From Candidatus Thioglobus sp. (GTDB lineage: Bacteria > Pseudomonadota > Gammaproteobacteria > PS1 > Pseudothioglobaceae), in the NCBI GenBank assembly GCA_028352435.1, contig JAOMMB010000004.1, positions 1 through 64,000 of the forward strand: a stretch of 64,000 nucleotides of DNA, given 5' to 3'. Positions 11,267 to 21,804 of the stretch are shown here, in pieces (positions within the stretch are counted from its first letter, which is position 1; the number at the start of each line of letters is the position of its first letter). The notes under the pieces are model-generated. The model was given only the letters and a program-made list of their open reading frames with translations. It was not told the origin of the DNA and made no database searches. Position numbers and translations under genes: made by a program.

Positions 11267-11638
11267 TTAATGTAGCGTGTATGGCTCACTTAGAATGAAC
11301 TCAGGGATTTTAGCTTCAAATCGCTCACCTTCATCATTCACCATACCATAAGCACCTTTCATAGTTCCAGTAGCTGTTTTTATTACTGAACCCGATGAAT
11401 ATTGATAAGACTCTCCTGGCATTAAATGAGGTTGCTCGCCAATAACACCTTCGCCAATAACATCTTCAATATGTCCAGTCTCATCTTGAATACGCCAGTG
11501 TCGGGTCAGTAATTGAGCACCGAGCGAACCATTATTGGTAATAGTGATTGTGTAGGCAAAGGTATGCTGGTTTATCGCTGCACTAGATTGCTCTTTAATA
11601 AAGCTAACTTGGACGTCAATTTGTATACTGTTTTTCAT
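11267..11638 (-). CDS. apaG: ApaG domain protein
   Basis: FAYTITITNNGSLGAQLLTRHWRIQDETGHIEDVIGEGVIGEQPHLMPGESYQYSSG. Confidence 0.95.
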   Translation of the reverse strand: MKNSIQIDVQVSFIKEQSSAAINQHTFAYTITITNNGSLGAQLLTRHWRIQDETGHIEDVIGEGVIGEQPHLMPGESYQYSSGSVIKTATGTMKGAYGMVNDEGERFEAKIPEFILSEPYTLH

Positions 11639-12404
11639 AATCTTGGGCTAGGGTAATAAAATTATCAATATCTAACATTTCAGCACGTTGTGAAAGGTTG
11701 ATGCTAGTTTGCTCTTGAGTTAGTAACAACTTTAGGCAATTTCTAAGAGTTTTTCTACGATGTGCAAAAGAGGCTTTCACTATTTTTTCAAATAGCTCTA
11801 TATTAGTCACTTTGCAGCTTTTGAGCGGTGTTAGGTAAACAATAGCGGAGTCTACTTTTGGCGCTGGATCAAAAGACTCAGGTGGCACAACAAAAATTAA
11901 CTCCACGTCAAAAAATGCTTGCATCATAACGCTCAAACGACCATAAATTTTAGAGCCATGATCTGCAGACATTCTTTCAACCACTTCTTTTTGCAGCATA
12001 AAAGTCATATCAATGACTTTATCTCGATGTTCGAGTAAGTGAAACAAAATAGGAGATGAAATGTTATACGGTAGGTTTCCAACTACTCTAATAGGTGGAT
12101 TGAATAAATCGAGATCAAAATTAAGCGCATCACCTTGATGAATGACTAAATTAGGCTTTTCATGGCTATTTAAAATTTCAATTAAATCTCGATCAATTTC
12201 AATGACATTAAGTTCATCAACTCTATCAAGCAGTGGAAAAGTCATGGCACCTTGTCCGGGGCCAATTTCAAGTAAATTATCATCTCGCTTAGGGGCTATG
12301 GTAGCGACAATTTGATCAATAATTTTCTGATCAGTCAAAAAGTTTTGACCAAAACGCTTGCGAGCCTTATGTTTTCCGGATGTTGTAGATTGTCGCTTAG
12401 GCAT
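11616..12404 (-). CDS. rsmA: 16S rRNA (adenine1518/1519-N6)-dimethyltransferase
   Basis: KARKRFGQNFLTDQKIIDQIV, LEIGPGQGAMT, VVGNLPYNISSPILFHLL. Confidence 0.95.
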   Translation of the reverse strand: MPKRQSTTSGKHKARKRFGQNFLTDQKIIDQIVATIAPKRDDNLLEIGPGQGAMTFPLLDRVDELNVIEIDRDLIEILNSHEKPNLVIHQGDALNFDLDLFNPPIRVVGNLPYNISSPILFHLLEHRDKVIDMTFMLQKEVVERMSADHGSKIYGRLSVMMQAFFDVELIFVVPPESFDPAPKVDSAIVYLTPLKSCKVTNIELFEKIVKASFAHRRKTLRNCLKLLLTQEQTSINLSQRAEMLDIDNFITLAQDYEKQYTN

Positions 12405-13359
12405 TTTTCTTGTTAATAAAATCTTGTGCGTATTCTAACGCAGTATGCAGACTACCTAAACTAATATTACCGGTTCCAGCGAGTGATAAAGCGGTACCAT
12501 GGTCAACTGATGTACGAATAAAGGGAAGTCCTAAGGTAATATTAACCGCCTTCTTAAAGCCCAAGGTCTTAAGTACTGGAAGGCCTTGGTCATGATACAT
12601 GCTCAATACACAGTCAACTCCTTTGAGCGCATCAACTGTAAATGCGGTATCAGCAGGCACACTGCCGAATAGGTTAAACCCTTGTTGGTTAAGCTGATTA
12701 ATAAGCGGATTGATGATTTCAATTTCTTCCATACCTAAGCAACCATCCTCGCCTGCATGTGGGTTGAGCCCGCAAACAACAATCCGTGGATTGCTAATTC
12801 CGTAGCTTTCTAAAGACTGGTGAATAATACGAATAGTTTTCTCAAGGGATTCTTTCTTAATATTTTGAACAACTTGAGAAAGTGGCAAGTGGGTAGTTGC
12901 AAGCGCGACACGCAAGCCTTGGGTTGCTAGCATCATGACTGTTTTTTCAGTATCTGCTAAAGAGGCTAAATATTCAGTATGCCCAGTGAAACCTGGATTA
13001 ACGCTATTAATGACACCCTTATGAATAGGGCCTGTCACTAATGCCTCACATTTTTCACTTAAACAAAAATCAGTTGCTTTATCCAAAGTATCAAGGACAT
13101 ATTGGGCGTTATCAATATTTAAAACGCCAACTTTTACTGGACCACCAAGCTTGATAGGGTGAACACATAATTGATACTTAGCTGAAGCTTGTTCAGACTC
13201 AACTATTTTTAAAGGTAAGTTTAGTAATTTTGCACGACTTAATAAAATATCAGGGTCAGCAAAAACTAATAACTTTTTAGTCGATTTGTTTTGGGCATAT
13301 ATAACCGCTAAATCTGGACCAATTCCGCTTGGTTCTCCTGGGGTGAATGCAATCGTCAT
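12397..13359 (-). CDS. pdxA: 4-hydroxythreonine-4-phosphate dehydrogenase
   Basis: AFTPGEPSGIGPDLA, VVCGLNPHAGEDGCLGMEE, MYHDQGLPVLK. Confidence 0.95.
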   Translation of the reverse strand: MTIAFTPGEPSGIGPDLAVIYAQNKSTKKLLVFADPDILLSRAKLLNLPLKIVESEQASAKYQLCVHPIKLGGPVKVGVLNIDNAQYVLDTLDKATDFCLSEKCEALVTGPIHKGVINSVNPGFTGHTEYLASLADTEKTVMMLATQGLRVALATTHLPLSQVVQNIKKESLEKTIRIIHQSLESYGISNPRIVVCGLNPHAGEDGCLGMEEIEIINPLINQLNQQGFNLFGSVPADTAFTVDALKGVDCVLSMYHDQGLPVLKTLGFKKAVNITLGLPFIRTSVDHGTALSLAGTGNISLGSLHTALEYAQDFINKKNA

Positions 13360-13590
13360 TTATAGCATAAATTAGTGAAGTGAATAACTTATATTATAGT
13401 GTTAATATATAAGAAAAATTTTATATACTAAAATAAATTTTATTTTTAAAAAATTATATAATAATCAATAGCTTATGAATATAAAAAATAGTTTAATAGA
13501 GATTTAAATTAAATAATAAACACAAGTAAATTGATTCCTATAAAATTCAGTTTAATAATAATTATATTCATACTAATAAATAGGTTAACT

Positions 13591-14739
13591 ATGCGCTTTA
13601 CAATCACACCTTTAGTCACATCAGTTTTACTCACTTTATCATTCCCTTCGCAAGCACAAATTATGAATCAAAATGCCAGTAGCTTTGATTCGGTTTACAA
13701 CATACAAACAGTTAGCGGAATGTCTCTGGATAAGAGGGCACTTTTAGGCGGTGTTGTAATGTCCTCTTCCCAGGTTAATTTATCCGCTCAAGTGTCTGGA
13801 GATGTTTTAAGCGTCAATGGTCGTGAAGGCGATATGTTTAAAAAAGGCGCCATCATAGTGACATTGGAGCAAGAGTCCATCAAAGCACAGCGTGATTCCG
13901 CCTATGCTGAAATTGCATCAGCTAACGAAGCTCTTAGAAATGCCGGTGTTCAATATTCTCAATCTATTGTTTCCCCTAATAGCGGTGGAATGTTGGGTGG
14001 AGTGCCGGGCATGTTCTCAATGTTTACAGATCCTATGCTAAAAATAAGCGGGCAAGGTAATCCTGAGTTTGATAAGTTTGCTAATAGAACATCTAGATAC
14101 ACTTCTTATCAACAGGCTAAAAACAAACTAACTCAAGCAGAAAACAACTTAAAGCAAATTGAATCACGTCTTAAAGATGCCAATGTTAGTGCTCCATTTG
14201 ATGGAGTTATTGTTGCTAAATCAATCAATAAAGGTGATGTTGTTCAGCCGGGTCAAATCTTGTTAAAGTTTGCTAATATTAAAGAACTACAAGTGGAGGT
14301 TAACATCCCTTCAAGACTAGTTAGAAGCTTAAAGCTTAATAAAAATTATCGAGTTAAGCTTGATATCGCAAATATTGTAGTTGATGCAAAATTAGCTCAA
14401 ATCTACCCAATTGCAGACAATGCCAAGCATAGTGTTAAAGTAAAGTTAGACTTGCCAGCTAATATTCCAGTTTTACCTGGTGCATATGCTGAAGTAGAAA
14501 TTTTTGAAACAGACTCAGGCATCTTAACGCCTGTTGTGCCAGAAGTAGCTGTTATGTGGCGCTCATCACTACCAAGCGTTTTTGTTATCAATCCACTGAC
14601 CAATAAAACTGAATTACGCTTTGTTCGCTTGGGTGAGCAGGTTGGTAGTGATAAGAAAAGTATTTTATCGGGCTTAAAAATTGGTGAAAAAATTGTTACA
14701 AATCCAAATATTTTGATGATTTCAGGAATGAATATTTAA
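13591..14739 (+). CDS. RND efflux system periplasmic adaptor (membrane fusion protein)
   Basis: Signal peptide, biotinyl-lipoyl-like region (SAQVSGDVLSVNGREGDMFKKGAIIVTL), coiled coil, adjacent RND permease; ATG at 13591 preferred over the upstream TTG. Confidence 0.9.
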   Translation: MRFTITPLVTSVLLTLSFPSQAQIMNQNASSFDSVYNIQTVSGMSLDKRALLGGVVMSSSQVNLSAQVSGDVLSVNGREGDMFKKGAIIVTLEQESIKAQRDSAYAEIASANEALRNAGVQYSQSIVSPNSGGMLGGVPGMFSMFTDPMLKISGQGNPEFDKFANRTSRYTSYQQAKNKLTQAENNLKQIESRLKDANVSAPFDGVIVAKSINKGDVVQPGQILLKFANIKELQVEVNIPSRLVRSLKLNKNYRVKLDIANIVVDAKLAQIYPIADNAKHSVKVKLDLPANIPVLPGAYAEVEIFETDSGILTPVVPEVAVMWRSSLPSVFVINPLTNKTELRFVRLGEQVGSDKKSILSGLKIGEKIVTNPNILMISGMNI

Positions 14740-14749
14740 TTTATAACTT

Positions 14750-17700
14750 ATGTCAAATCATAATACAAATAATAACGACGAAGTAGATCTAGGTATTGCT
14801 GGGAAGCTAACCAAAGCTTTTATCACCTCTCCTCTATCGATTATCATTTTTTTTGCCATGCTTGGTGCAGGTATTATCGGGCTTATTTCAACACCACGAC
14901 AAGAAGACCCGCAAATTTCAGTACCCCTAATTGATCTATTTGTAGAATATCCAGGCGCTTCATCAGAGGAAGTTTCTAACATTGTAGTTAAGCCATTAGA
15001 GCGCTTAATGGCTCAAATATTAGGTGTTAAGCACGTTTACTCAGTGAGTGATAAAGGTCAAGGTATTATCACAGTAGAGTTTGATGTGGGTCAAGATATG
15101 AACGCATCTATTATCAAGGTTCGCGATAAGATGCTGGCAAATCTTGACTTTATGCCACCAGGTGCTCGACAACCCTTAATAAAGCCCAAAGAAATTGATG
15201 ACGTCCCTATTATCAATTTAACCTTATGGTCCAAGTCATTAGATGATGGTCAATTACGCTCTCTGGGTTTAGAGTTAATTCAACAGTTAGAGAAAGTAAA
15301 AGACACCAATAATGGTTTCATTGTGGGCGGACGTCAAGAAATTTTTCACATTGATGCTTATCCAGGTCGATTAGCGGGCTACGGGGTTTCTATTCAACAG
15401 ATAGCAGGAACAGTAGGCAATGCTAATGTTCGTGAGCATACTGGTAATATTGAGTTGAACGGCTATAACATGGAAGTTTACGCGGGTGACTTTTTTACCA
15501 CAGTTGAAGATATAGAAAACTTAGTGGTAGCTATTAACGATGGCAAGCCGGTCTATATAAGAGATGTTGCTGATGTTTATTATGCACCAGAAGAAACTGA
15601 GCATATGGTTAGCTACTATACCGGTAAAGCTAATAAAACTGGAAAGAAAGCTACCGGTGAACAAGCTGTTACCATTGCTATTGCTAAGAAATTTGGATCT
15701 AACGGTGTTGCTGTTGCAGAAAATATTCTTGCTAAGGTAGAGGAATTAAAAGGCCGACTTATCCCAGATAATGTTGAAGTCTCTGTTACTAGAAACTACG
15801 GAAAATCAGCAAAAGATAAGGTTAACTCCCTAATTAAGAAATTATTTATTGCAACTGGTGCGGTTACTCTTTTAGTTTGGTTTGCACTGGGTGTGCGTCC
15901 CGCTATTGTAGTTACTTTGGTTATTCCAGTGGTTCTATTAATGACTATATTCTCTGCCTGGATCTTAGGTATGACGATTGATCGAGTGAGTTTATTTGCA
16001 CTAATTTTCTCAATTGGAATCTTGGTGGATGATGCAATTGTTGTCACTGAAAATATCTATAGACGTTGGCTCATTGACAATAAAATTAGCATTGGCACTG
16101 CGATTGATGCAGTACGAGAGGTGGGTAATCCTACTATTTTAGCAACCTTTACAGTAGTTGCAGCACTTGTACCAATGGCAGCAGTAAGTGGAATGATGGG
16201 ACCATATATGGCACCAATTCCAGTATTAGGCTCAGTAGCTATGATGTTCTCATTATTTGCAGCTTTTGTCTTTACGCCATATTTCATCATGAAATTTGTG
16301 CCACCACTAAATGTCTTGCATAAGATGCATGAAAAAGAAGAGAAAGAAGCAAAAGTCATGTTTGCTTTTTACCATTCAATCATTTCAAAATTAGTTAGTA
16401 ACGCAGCTTATGGTTGGAGTTTCCTTGCTGGCTTAGTAGTGGTTTTCTTTTTAGCTATGTCTATGTTTTATACAACTGCCGTACCAGTTAAAATGCTGCC
16501 ACTTGATAATAAGTCAGAGTTCGGTGTTATGCTTGATATGCCGGATGGAACCTCTTTATCAGACACTGCTTCAACCCTACATCTAATGGCGCAAAAGCTT
16601 CAAAATGTAGAAGAAGTCATTGACATTCAATTATATGCAGGCACCGCTAAACCATTTGATTTTAACGGTTTAGTTAGGCACTCTTACTTACGTCAATCTT
16701 CTTCAGTTGGTGAATTACAAATTCAACTAGCTGAAAAGGCAGATCGCTCTCGCTCAAGTCATGAAATTGCATTAGAAGCACGTGACTTACTAAAAGAAAT
16801 TGCAGAAGAGGCTGGTGCAGATTTTGCAGTTGTTGAAATGCCACCAGGTCCTCCAGTTTTAAGACCGGTAGTTGCTGAAGTCTATGGCCCCGATAAAGAA
16901 ACTCGTCGTAAATTGGCCAATGATTTAACAGAATTGTTTATCGAGTCTGGCACTATGGCAGATGTTGACAATTTAATGCGTGACGAATATCCAGTAATTG
17001 ATTTCCAAGTTGATACCGCTAAAGCTTCAAGATTTGGTGTTAGCGTTATGAAAGTTAAAGAGACTCTAGCAATGGCTATGAGTAGTTTTAATGTTGGTAC
17101 AATTCGTTTAAAAAATGCTTTAGAGCCTTCACGAATTTGTCTTCAGGTGCCACTGACAAAGCGCTCTCAATTGTCTTATTTGACACAGTTACCTGTGCCA
17201 GCACAGAATGGTAGTATGATTCCTATTTCTGAATTGGGATCGTTTAGCTATAAAAAACAAGATGATCTAATTTATCATAAGGATTTATCAGACGTTGAAT
17301 ATGTACTAGGTGAGCCTATTGGTCGCTTAAGTGCACCAATTTATGCGATGTTTGCAGTTGATGACTTACTACTTAAATATCAAACACTTGATGGTACTCA
17401 ACTACAAGGTGAATACCTAGGCCCGCCAAAGAATCAAAACATACCGGGATTTGAGTGGTCTGGTGAGTGGACAGTTACTTATGAAACTTTCCGTGATATG
17501 GGTACAGCATTTGCTGTCGCTCTCGTGGTTATTTACATGCTTGTTGTATGGCAGTTTGGTAACTTTATCATTCCAGCTATCATCATGGCGCCAATTCCAT
17601 TGACTCTATTGGGTATTGTGCCGGGTCATTGGTTATTAGGCGCTGAATTTACAGCTACCTCTATGATTGGCTGGATTGCACTTGCTGGAATTATTGTACG

Positions 17701-18193
17701 TAACTCAATTCTATTAGTTGATTTTACTGTTCAGGAATATGCCAAAGGGACGCCATTTTTTGATGCGGTTATTAACTCATGTGCGTCAAGAACTAGACCA
17801 ATTATGATTACTGCTTTTGCATTAGTTGGCGGCTCTAGTGTAATACTGTCTGATCCTATTTTCCAAGGTATGGCTATTTCATTATTGTTTGGTGTTCTAG
17901 TCTCTACAGTACTGACATTGGTTGTAATTCCACTAGGGACGCTATCAGCAGGTGAAGAGTCATGCCGCAACATTGCGGTTAATATGGGGCTACTGCCAGG
18001 TGATGCTGATTCAGATGCTAAGTATAATGTTCATAAAGAGTCGAAGCCTAAATCTGATAAGCAAAGTTCTGATCCTAAAAACTGGATTAAAACAGTCTTA
18101 ACTAAAAAAGCCAATAAGCCTAATGAAACATCTGAAGATGAAAAAATTGATACAAATGGCCTTCTTAAAAAGGAAGATAAAAACGATTTGTAA
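14750..18193 (+). CDS. RND efflux transporter permease (AcrB/hydrophobe-amphiphile family)
   Basis: 1147 aa, GASSEEVSNIVVKPLE, FSIGILVDDAIVVTENIYRR, typical TM blocks. Confidence 0.93.
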   Translation: MSNHNTNNNDEVDLGIAGKLTKAFITSPLSIIIFFAMLGAGIIGLISTPRQEDPQISVPLIDLFVEYPGASSEEVSNIVVKPLERLMAQILGVKHVYSVSDKGQGIITVEFDVGQDMNASIIKVRDKMLANLDFMPPGARQPLIKPKEIDDVPIINLTLWSKSLDDGQLRSLGLELIQQLEKVKDTNNGFIVGGRQEIFHIDAYPGRLAGYGVSIQQIAGTVGNANVREHTGNIELNGYNMEVYAGDFFTTVEDIENLVVAINDGKPVYIRDVADVYYAPEETEHMVSYYTGKANKTGKKATGEQAVTIAIAKKFGSNGVAVAENILAKVEELKGRLIPDNVEVSVTRNYGKSAKDKVNSLIKKLFIATGAVTLLVWFALGVRPAIVVTLVIPVVLLMTIFSAWILGMTIDRVSLFALIFSIGILVDDAIVVTENIYRRWLIDNKISIGTAIDAVREVGNPTILATFTVVAALVPMAAVSGMMGPYMAPIPVLGSVAMMFSLFAAFVFTPYFIMKFVPPLNVLHKMHEKEEKEAKVMFAFYHSIISKLVSNAAYGWSFLAGLVVVFFLAMSMFYTTAVPVKMLPLDNKSEFGVMLDMPDGTSLSDTASTLHLMAQKLQNVEEVIDIQLYAGTAKPFDFNGLVRHSYLRQSSSVGELQIQLAEKADRSRSSHEIALEARDLLKEIAEEAGADFAVVEMPPGPPVLRPVVAEVYGPDKETRRKLANDLTELFIESGTMADVDNLMRDEYPVIDFQVDTAKASRFGVSVMKVKETLAMAMSSFNVGTIRLKNALEPSRICLQVPLTKRSQLSYLTQLPVPAQNGSMIPISELGSFSYKKQDDLIYHKDLSDVEYVLGEPIGRLSAPIYAMFAVDDLLLKYQTLDGTQLQGEYLGPPKNQNIPGFEWSGEWTVTYETFRDMGTAFAVALVVIYMLVVWQFGNFIIPAIIMAPIPLTLLGIVPGHWLLGAEFTATSMIGWIALAGIIVRNSILLVDFTVQEYAKGTPFFDAVINSCASRTRPIMITAFALVGGSSVILSDPIFQGMAISLLFGVLVSTVLTLVVIPLGTLSAGEESCRNIAVNMGLLPGDADSDAKYNVHKESKPKSDKQSSDPKNWIKTVLTKKANKPNETSEDEKIDTNGLLKKEDKNDL

Positions 18194-18227
18194 TTGATTG
18201 AAAACACCTGAGTAGGGTGGGAGAAAC

Positions 18228-18263
18228 AAAAAAAATACCGACTTTATGTCGGTATTTTTTTTG
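18228..18263. terminator. Bidirectional Rho-independent terminator between convergent RND permease and lipA
   Basis: ATACCGAC-tttat-GTCGGTAT stem flanked by A-tract and T-tract. Confidence 0.9.
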
Positions 18264-18286
18264 CTTAATACTTAGTCTAAATATTT

Positions 18287-19252
18287 TTAACTAATGGATT
18301 CTCCTGCAGCTTGCAGATCAGCATGATAAGAAGATCTAACCATAGGTCCGCTCGCAACTTGTGAAAAACCAAGCTCTGTAGCAATAACCTTGTATTTTTC
18401 AAATTGGTCTGGATGAATATAAGCTTCTACCGCTAAATGATGCTTACTAGGCTGTAGATATTGACCCAAAGTAAGCATATCAACATGATGTGCTCGTAAG
18501 TCTTTTAATACATCGATAACTTGCTTCTCAGTCTCACCAACACCCAGCATTAATCCTGATTTTGTAGTGACATGAGGATGTTGCGCCTTAAAAGCTTTTA
18601 ACAATTCAAGTGAGTACTCATAACTTGCCCCTGGTCGTACTTTAGGGTACAAGCTCGGCACTGTTTCAAGATTGTGATTAAATACGTCAGGAGGGCAAGA
18701 TTTGAACACTTCGAGTGCCTGATCAACACGACCTCTAAAATCAGGTGTTAAAATTTCAATTTTTACATTAGGCGTGCATTGTCTAACTGCATCAATACAC
18801 TCTTTAAAATGGTTCGCTCCACCATCACGTAAGTCATCACGATCAACAGAAGTAATAACTACATATTTAAGCTGCATTTTTTCAATCGTTTCAGCCAAAT
18901 GTTGAGGTTCATCAGCATCAAGCACTTTAGGCTTTCCATGTGCAACATCGCAAAAAGGACAACGACGCGTACAAATTTGCCCCATGATCATAAAGGTCGC
19001 TGTACCATGATTAAAGCATTCACCAAGATTAGGACATTGCGCTTCTTCACACACTGTAAATAATCGCTGACCTCTTAATGTGTTTTTTAATTTCTCTACC
19101 TTTGACCCACTTGGATGCTTAATACGAATCCAGCTAGGCTTGCGAATAGCTGTGCGCTGTGAATCAGGCTTGATCCTAAGGCGTGATACCTTTGATTTAC
19201 CCTTAAGGTGCTTGATATCGATTTCTTGTTCTGATGAATGATTATTTGGCAC
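18287..19252 (-). CDS. lipA: Lipoyl synthase
   Basis: [26 protein letters not shown] radical-SAM motif. Confidence 0.96.
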   Translation of the reverse strand: MPNNHSSEQEIDIKHLKGKSKVSRLRIKPDSQRTAIRKPSWIRIKHPSGSKVEKLKNTLRGQRLFTVCEEAQCPNLGECFNHGTATFMIMGQICTRRCPFCDVAHGKPKVLDADEPQHLAETIEKMQLKYVVITSVDRDDLRDGGANHFKECIDAVRQCTPNVKIEILTPDFRGRVDQALEVFKSCPPDVFNHNLETVPSLYPKVRPGASYEYSLELLKAFKAQHPHVTTKSGLMLGVGETEKQVIDVLKDLRAHHVDMLTLGQYLQPSKHHLAVEAYIHPDQFEKYKVIATELGFSQVASGPMVRSSYHADLQAAGESIS

Positions 19253-19853
19253 TGGTAATATGTTGTATGAGTAGTTGTGAGAGTTGCTTAGAAAGCTTTG
19301 AAAAACTAACCTTATTATCCGCTAAGTCTTTCATTTGTGTTACTTTCAACCCTTGATATCCACAAGGGTTAATTTGATCAAATGGAGTTAGGTCCATGTC
19401 AATATTTAAACTTAGCCCATGATAGGTTCTACCTTGTTTTACCTTTAATCCTAAGGCTGCTACTTTTGCATGATCTACGTAAACACCAGGCGCATCTTTT
19501 TCAAGATGCGCTTTAATGTTGTACAAGCTTAACAAATCAATAATAGAGCTTTCAATCATCGAAACCATTTTTTTAACACCAATACCTAAGCGCTTTAAAT
19601 CAATTAAACAATAAACAATAAGTTGTCCAGGGCCATGATACGTAATTTGACCGCCACGATCTGTTTTTACAATGGGTATGGAGTCAATACTTAATTCATG
19701 CTCTGGCTTTCCTGCAAGACCTTGGGTAAAGATACTAGGATGTTCAACAATCCACAATTCATCTTCGGTGTCTAGGGAACGGGCATCTGTAAAGACTTGC
19801 ATTGCTTGCCAAGTGGGCAAGTATTCTTGATGACCTAACTCAACAATCTTCAT
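19242..19853 (-). CDS. lipB: Octanoyltransferase
   Basis: [44 protein letters not shown]. Confidence 0.95.
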   Translation of the reverse strand: MKIVELGHQEYLPTWQAMQVFTDARSLDTEDELWIVEHPSIFTQGLAGKPEHELSIDSIPIVKTDRGGQITYHGPGQLIVYCLIDLKRLGIGVKKMVSMIESSIIDLLSLYNIKAHLEKDAPGVYVDHAKVAALGLKVKQGRTYHGLSLNIDMDLTPFDQINPCGYQGLKVTQMKDLADNKVSFSKLSKQLSQLLIQHITSAK

Positions 19854-19859
19854 ACAAGC

Positions 19860-20147
19860 CTATAAAACGTAGGCGACCAATTCACAATCTTGTAAATCTT
19901 GATTGATGGCATCTAGTTGAACTCTACTGGTGGCAATGATTTTTAAAGTAATTGAAACATAGCCGCCTTTCGAGCTTTGCTTTTTGGTTATGTTATCAGG
20001 ATGGATTTTGTCAGTGTGGCGCTCTACAATCGTACAAACAGTTGTGTGTAATTCGAGACAAGTTTTTCCAAACACTTTAACCGAGTAATCACAAGGGAAA
20101 TTCCATAACTCTTCAGGAGTAATATTAGTAGTAGTAGTCATAATCAA
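19860..20147 (-). CDS. ybeD: DUF493 family protein (YbeD-like)
   Basis: ELWNFPCDYSVKVFGKTCLELHTTVCTIVERH, position next to lipB. Confidence 0.85.
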   Translation of the reverse strand: MIMTTTTNITPEELWNFPCDYSVKVFGKTCLELHTTVCTIVERHTDKIHPDNITKKQSSKGGYVSITLKIIATSRVQLDAINQDLQDCELVAYVL

Positions 20148-20204
20148 CAGATTTTATCTTCTATTACGGTAGAATATGGCCAGTTTTCATTTTTTCAAGT
20201 TATT

Positions 20205-21245
20205 ATGCGTCCAGAGCAAGTTAGTAAAATCCTTACACAAGAGTTTGAATCCGTATTTGATGGTCATCACACGCCAGTTATGTTGTGGGGTGCGCCTGGT
20301 ATTGGCAAGTCTCAAATCATCTCTCAAGTGGCTTCAAGCCATGATGTTGAAATTATTGATATTCGTTTATCACAAATGGAACCGAGCGACCTTCGAGGTA
20401 TTCCCTTTAAAAATGGTAAGCTAGTTGATTGGTCAATTCCATCATTATTGCCAGATGAAAAGCGCCATGGTAAGCGTGGAATTTTGTTTCTTGATGAAAT
20501 AACTTCAGCGCCACCAACTGTTTCTGCTGCTGCTTATCAGCTTATTTTAGACAGGCGCCTGGGTGATTATGTTGTACCAGATGGCTGGGTTATTTTTGCA
20601 GCCGGCAACCGACAAGGTGATCGAGGTGTAACTTACTCAATGCCTGCACCTTTGGCTAATCGATTTTCTCATTATGAGCTTGCTGTCAATCTGGATGATT
20701 GGGCTGCTTGGGCTTATAAAAATAAAATTGATGAACGTATTATTGGTTTTTTACGTTATCGCCCTGAGCATTTATTTGAATTTGATCCAGCGCATAATCC
20801 AGTTGCTTTCCCTTCGCCAAGAACTTGGGAGTTTGTTCACCGTGCATTGAAAAAATTTGATAATGACTTAGTTTTATTTAGGCAAGCTGCCAGTGCCTGT
20901 GTTGGTGAAGTAGCAGGCGTTGAGATTACTACTTTTGTTGAACATATGGCTGATTTACCTGATTTAGACGCCATTATTAGAGGTGAACAAGTAAGTATCC
21001 CAACAGAGCTAGATCTTCAATATGCCATTTGTGCAGCCTTAGCAGGGCGAGCGATTGCGGCAAAAGAAACGAATGATGCACAAAAAATTTGGGGTAATAT
21101 TCTTAACTTTGCGCGTGATTTTCCACAAAAAGAGTTGGGCGTTATGCTTGTGTCTGACATGCAAAGAGCCATTGGCGGCGATATTTTTGCCGTTCCTGAA
21201 TTTGCAGATTGGGCAGGAAAAATAGCAGAAACAATGTTTGACTAA
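20205..21245 (+). CDS. MoxR-family AAA+ ATPase
   Basis: LWGAPGIGKSQIISQVA, GILFLDEITSAPPTVSAAAYQLILDRRLGDY, AAGNRQGDRGVTYSMPAPLANRFSHYEL. Confidence 0.9.
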   Translation: MRPEQVSKILTQEFESVFDGHHTPVMLWGAPGIGKSQIISQVASSHDVEIIDIRLSQMEPSDLRGIPFKNGKLVDWSIPSLLPDEKRHGKRGILFLDEITSAPPTVSAAAYQLILDRRLGDYVVPDGWVIFAAGNRQGDRGVTYSMPAPLANRFSHYELAVNLDDWAAWAYKNKIDERIIGFLRYRPEHLFEFDPAHNPVAFPSPRTWEFVHRALKKFDNDLVLFRQAASACVGEVAGVEITTFVEHMADLPDLDAIIRGEQVSIPTELDLQYAICAALAGRAIAAKETNDAQKIWGNILNFARDFPQKELGVMLVSDMQRAIGGDIFAVPEFADWAGKIAETMFD

Positions 21246-21253
21246 AAGCATCT

Positions 21254-21358
21254 GTGATTAATTTAAATCAAAGTCAAGAATACTCGACTAAGCCGCTATT
21301 GAAATTAGGGCTTGGTTTTTATCTATTCCATACTCGTTTTGATGGGCAGTCTGAATAA
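21254..21358 (+). CDS. Candidate small ORF (34 aa, GTG start) coupled to the hemerythrin-like gene
   Basis: MINLNQSQEYSTKPLLKLGLGFYLFHTRFDGQSE; stop TAA overlaps the next ATG (TAATG); no clear Shine-Dalgarno. Confidence 0.4.
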   Translation: MINLNQSQEYSTKPLLKLGLGFYLFHTRFDGQSE

Positions 21359-21804
21359 TGATAGTAGCTGGTGAATTACTTATCTTAACGCGTGAGCATC
21401 ATAGCGCATTGTCATTAGCTAATAAATGTGTCAATGCAGTTAAAGCAAAAGATGAAGTGGAAGTTCAAATACTTTGTGAAAAAATATCGGAAAATTTCGA
21501 AATGGACTTTTCTGAGCATTTTGAGACTGAAGAAAGTACAATTTTTGCCTTTTTAAGTGAAAAATCAGATGATTTAGCGCAATTATGCAACCAATTAACC
21601 CTAGAACACCAGCAATTGTACAAAATGGCGAGTGAATTGACTAATAACTCCGAATATTTAGAAAAATTTGGCAAATTATTGAAATCACATGCTAGATTAG
21701 AAAATAGGGAGTTATTTCCAAATATTGACTTACTTTCTCCAAAACAACGGCGTGAAATTCTTAACTCTAGCGCTAAACACGCATCAGCTACTATCTATGA
21801 GTGA
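21358..21804 (+). CDS. Hemerythrin HHE cation-binding domain protein
   Basis: REHHSALSLA, FSEHFETEESTIF, LEHQQLYKMA, HARLENRELFPNID metal-ligand pattern. Confidence 0.8.
   Translation: MIVAGELLILTREHHSALSLANKCVNAVKAKDEVEVQILCEKISENFEMDFSEHFETEESTIFAFLSEKSDDLAQLCNQLTLEHQQLYKMASELTNNSEYLEKFGKLLKSHARLENRELFPNIDLLSPKQRREILNSSAKHASATIYE

Noticed and set aside
13360-13530. Very AT-rich stretch considered as a replication or mobile-element feature
   Set aside because: No DnaA-box cluster, repeats or mobile gene; consistent with an ordinary divergent promoter region.
13531-13590. TTG-initiated upstream extension of the RND adaptor
   Set aside because: The ATG at 13591 begins a proper signal peptide; the extension is AT-rich Ile/Phe coding noise.
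15796-16359. Antisense ORFs (83 and 100 aa) opposite the RND permease
   Set aside because: Low-complexity translations fully inside a strongly supported CDS; typical shadow ORFs.
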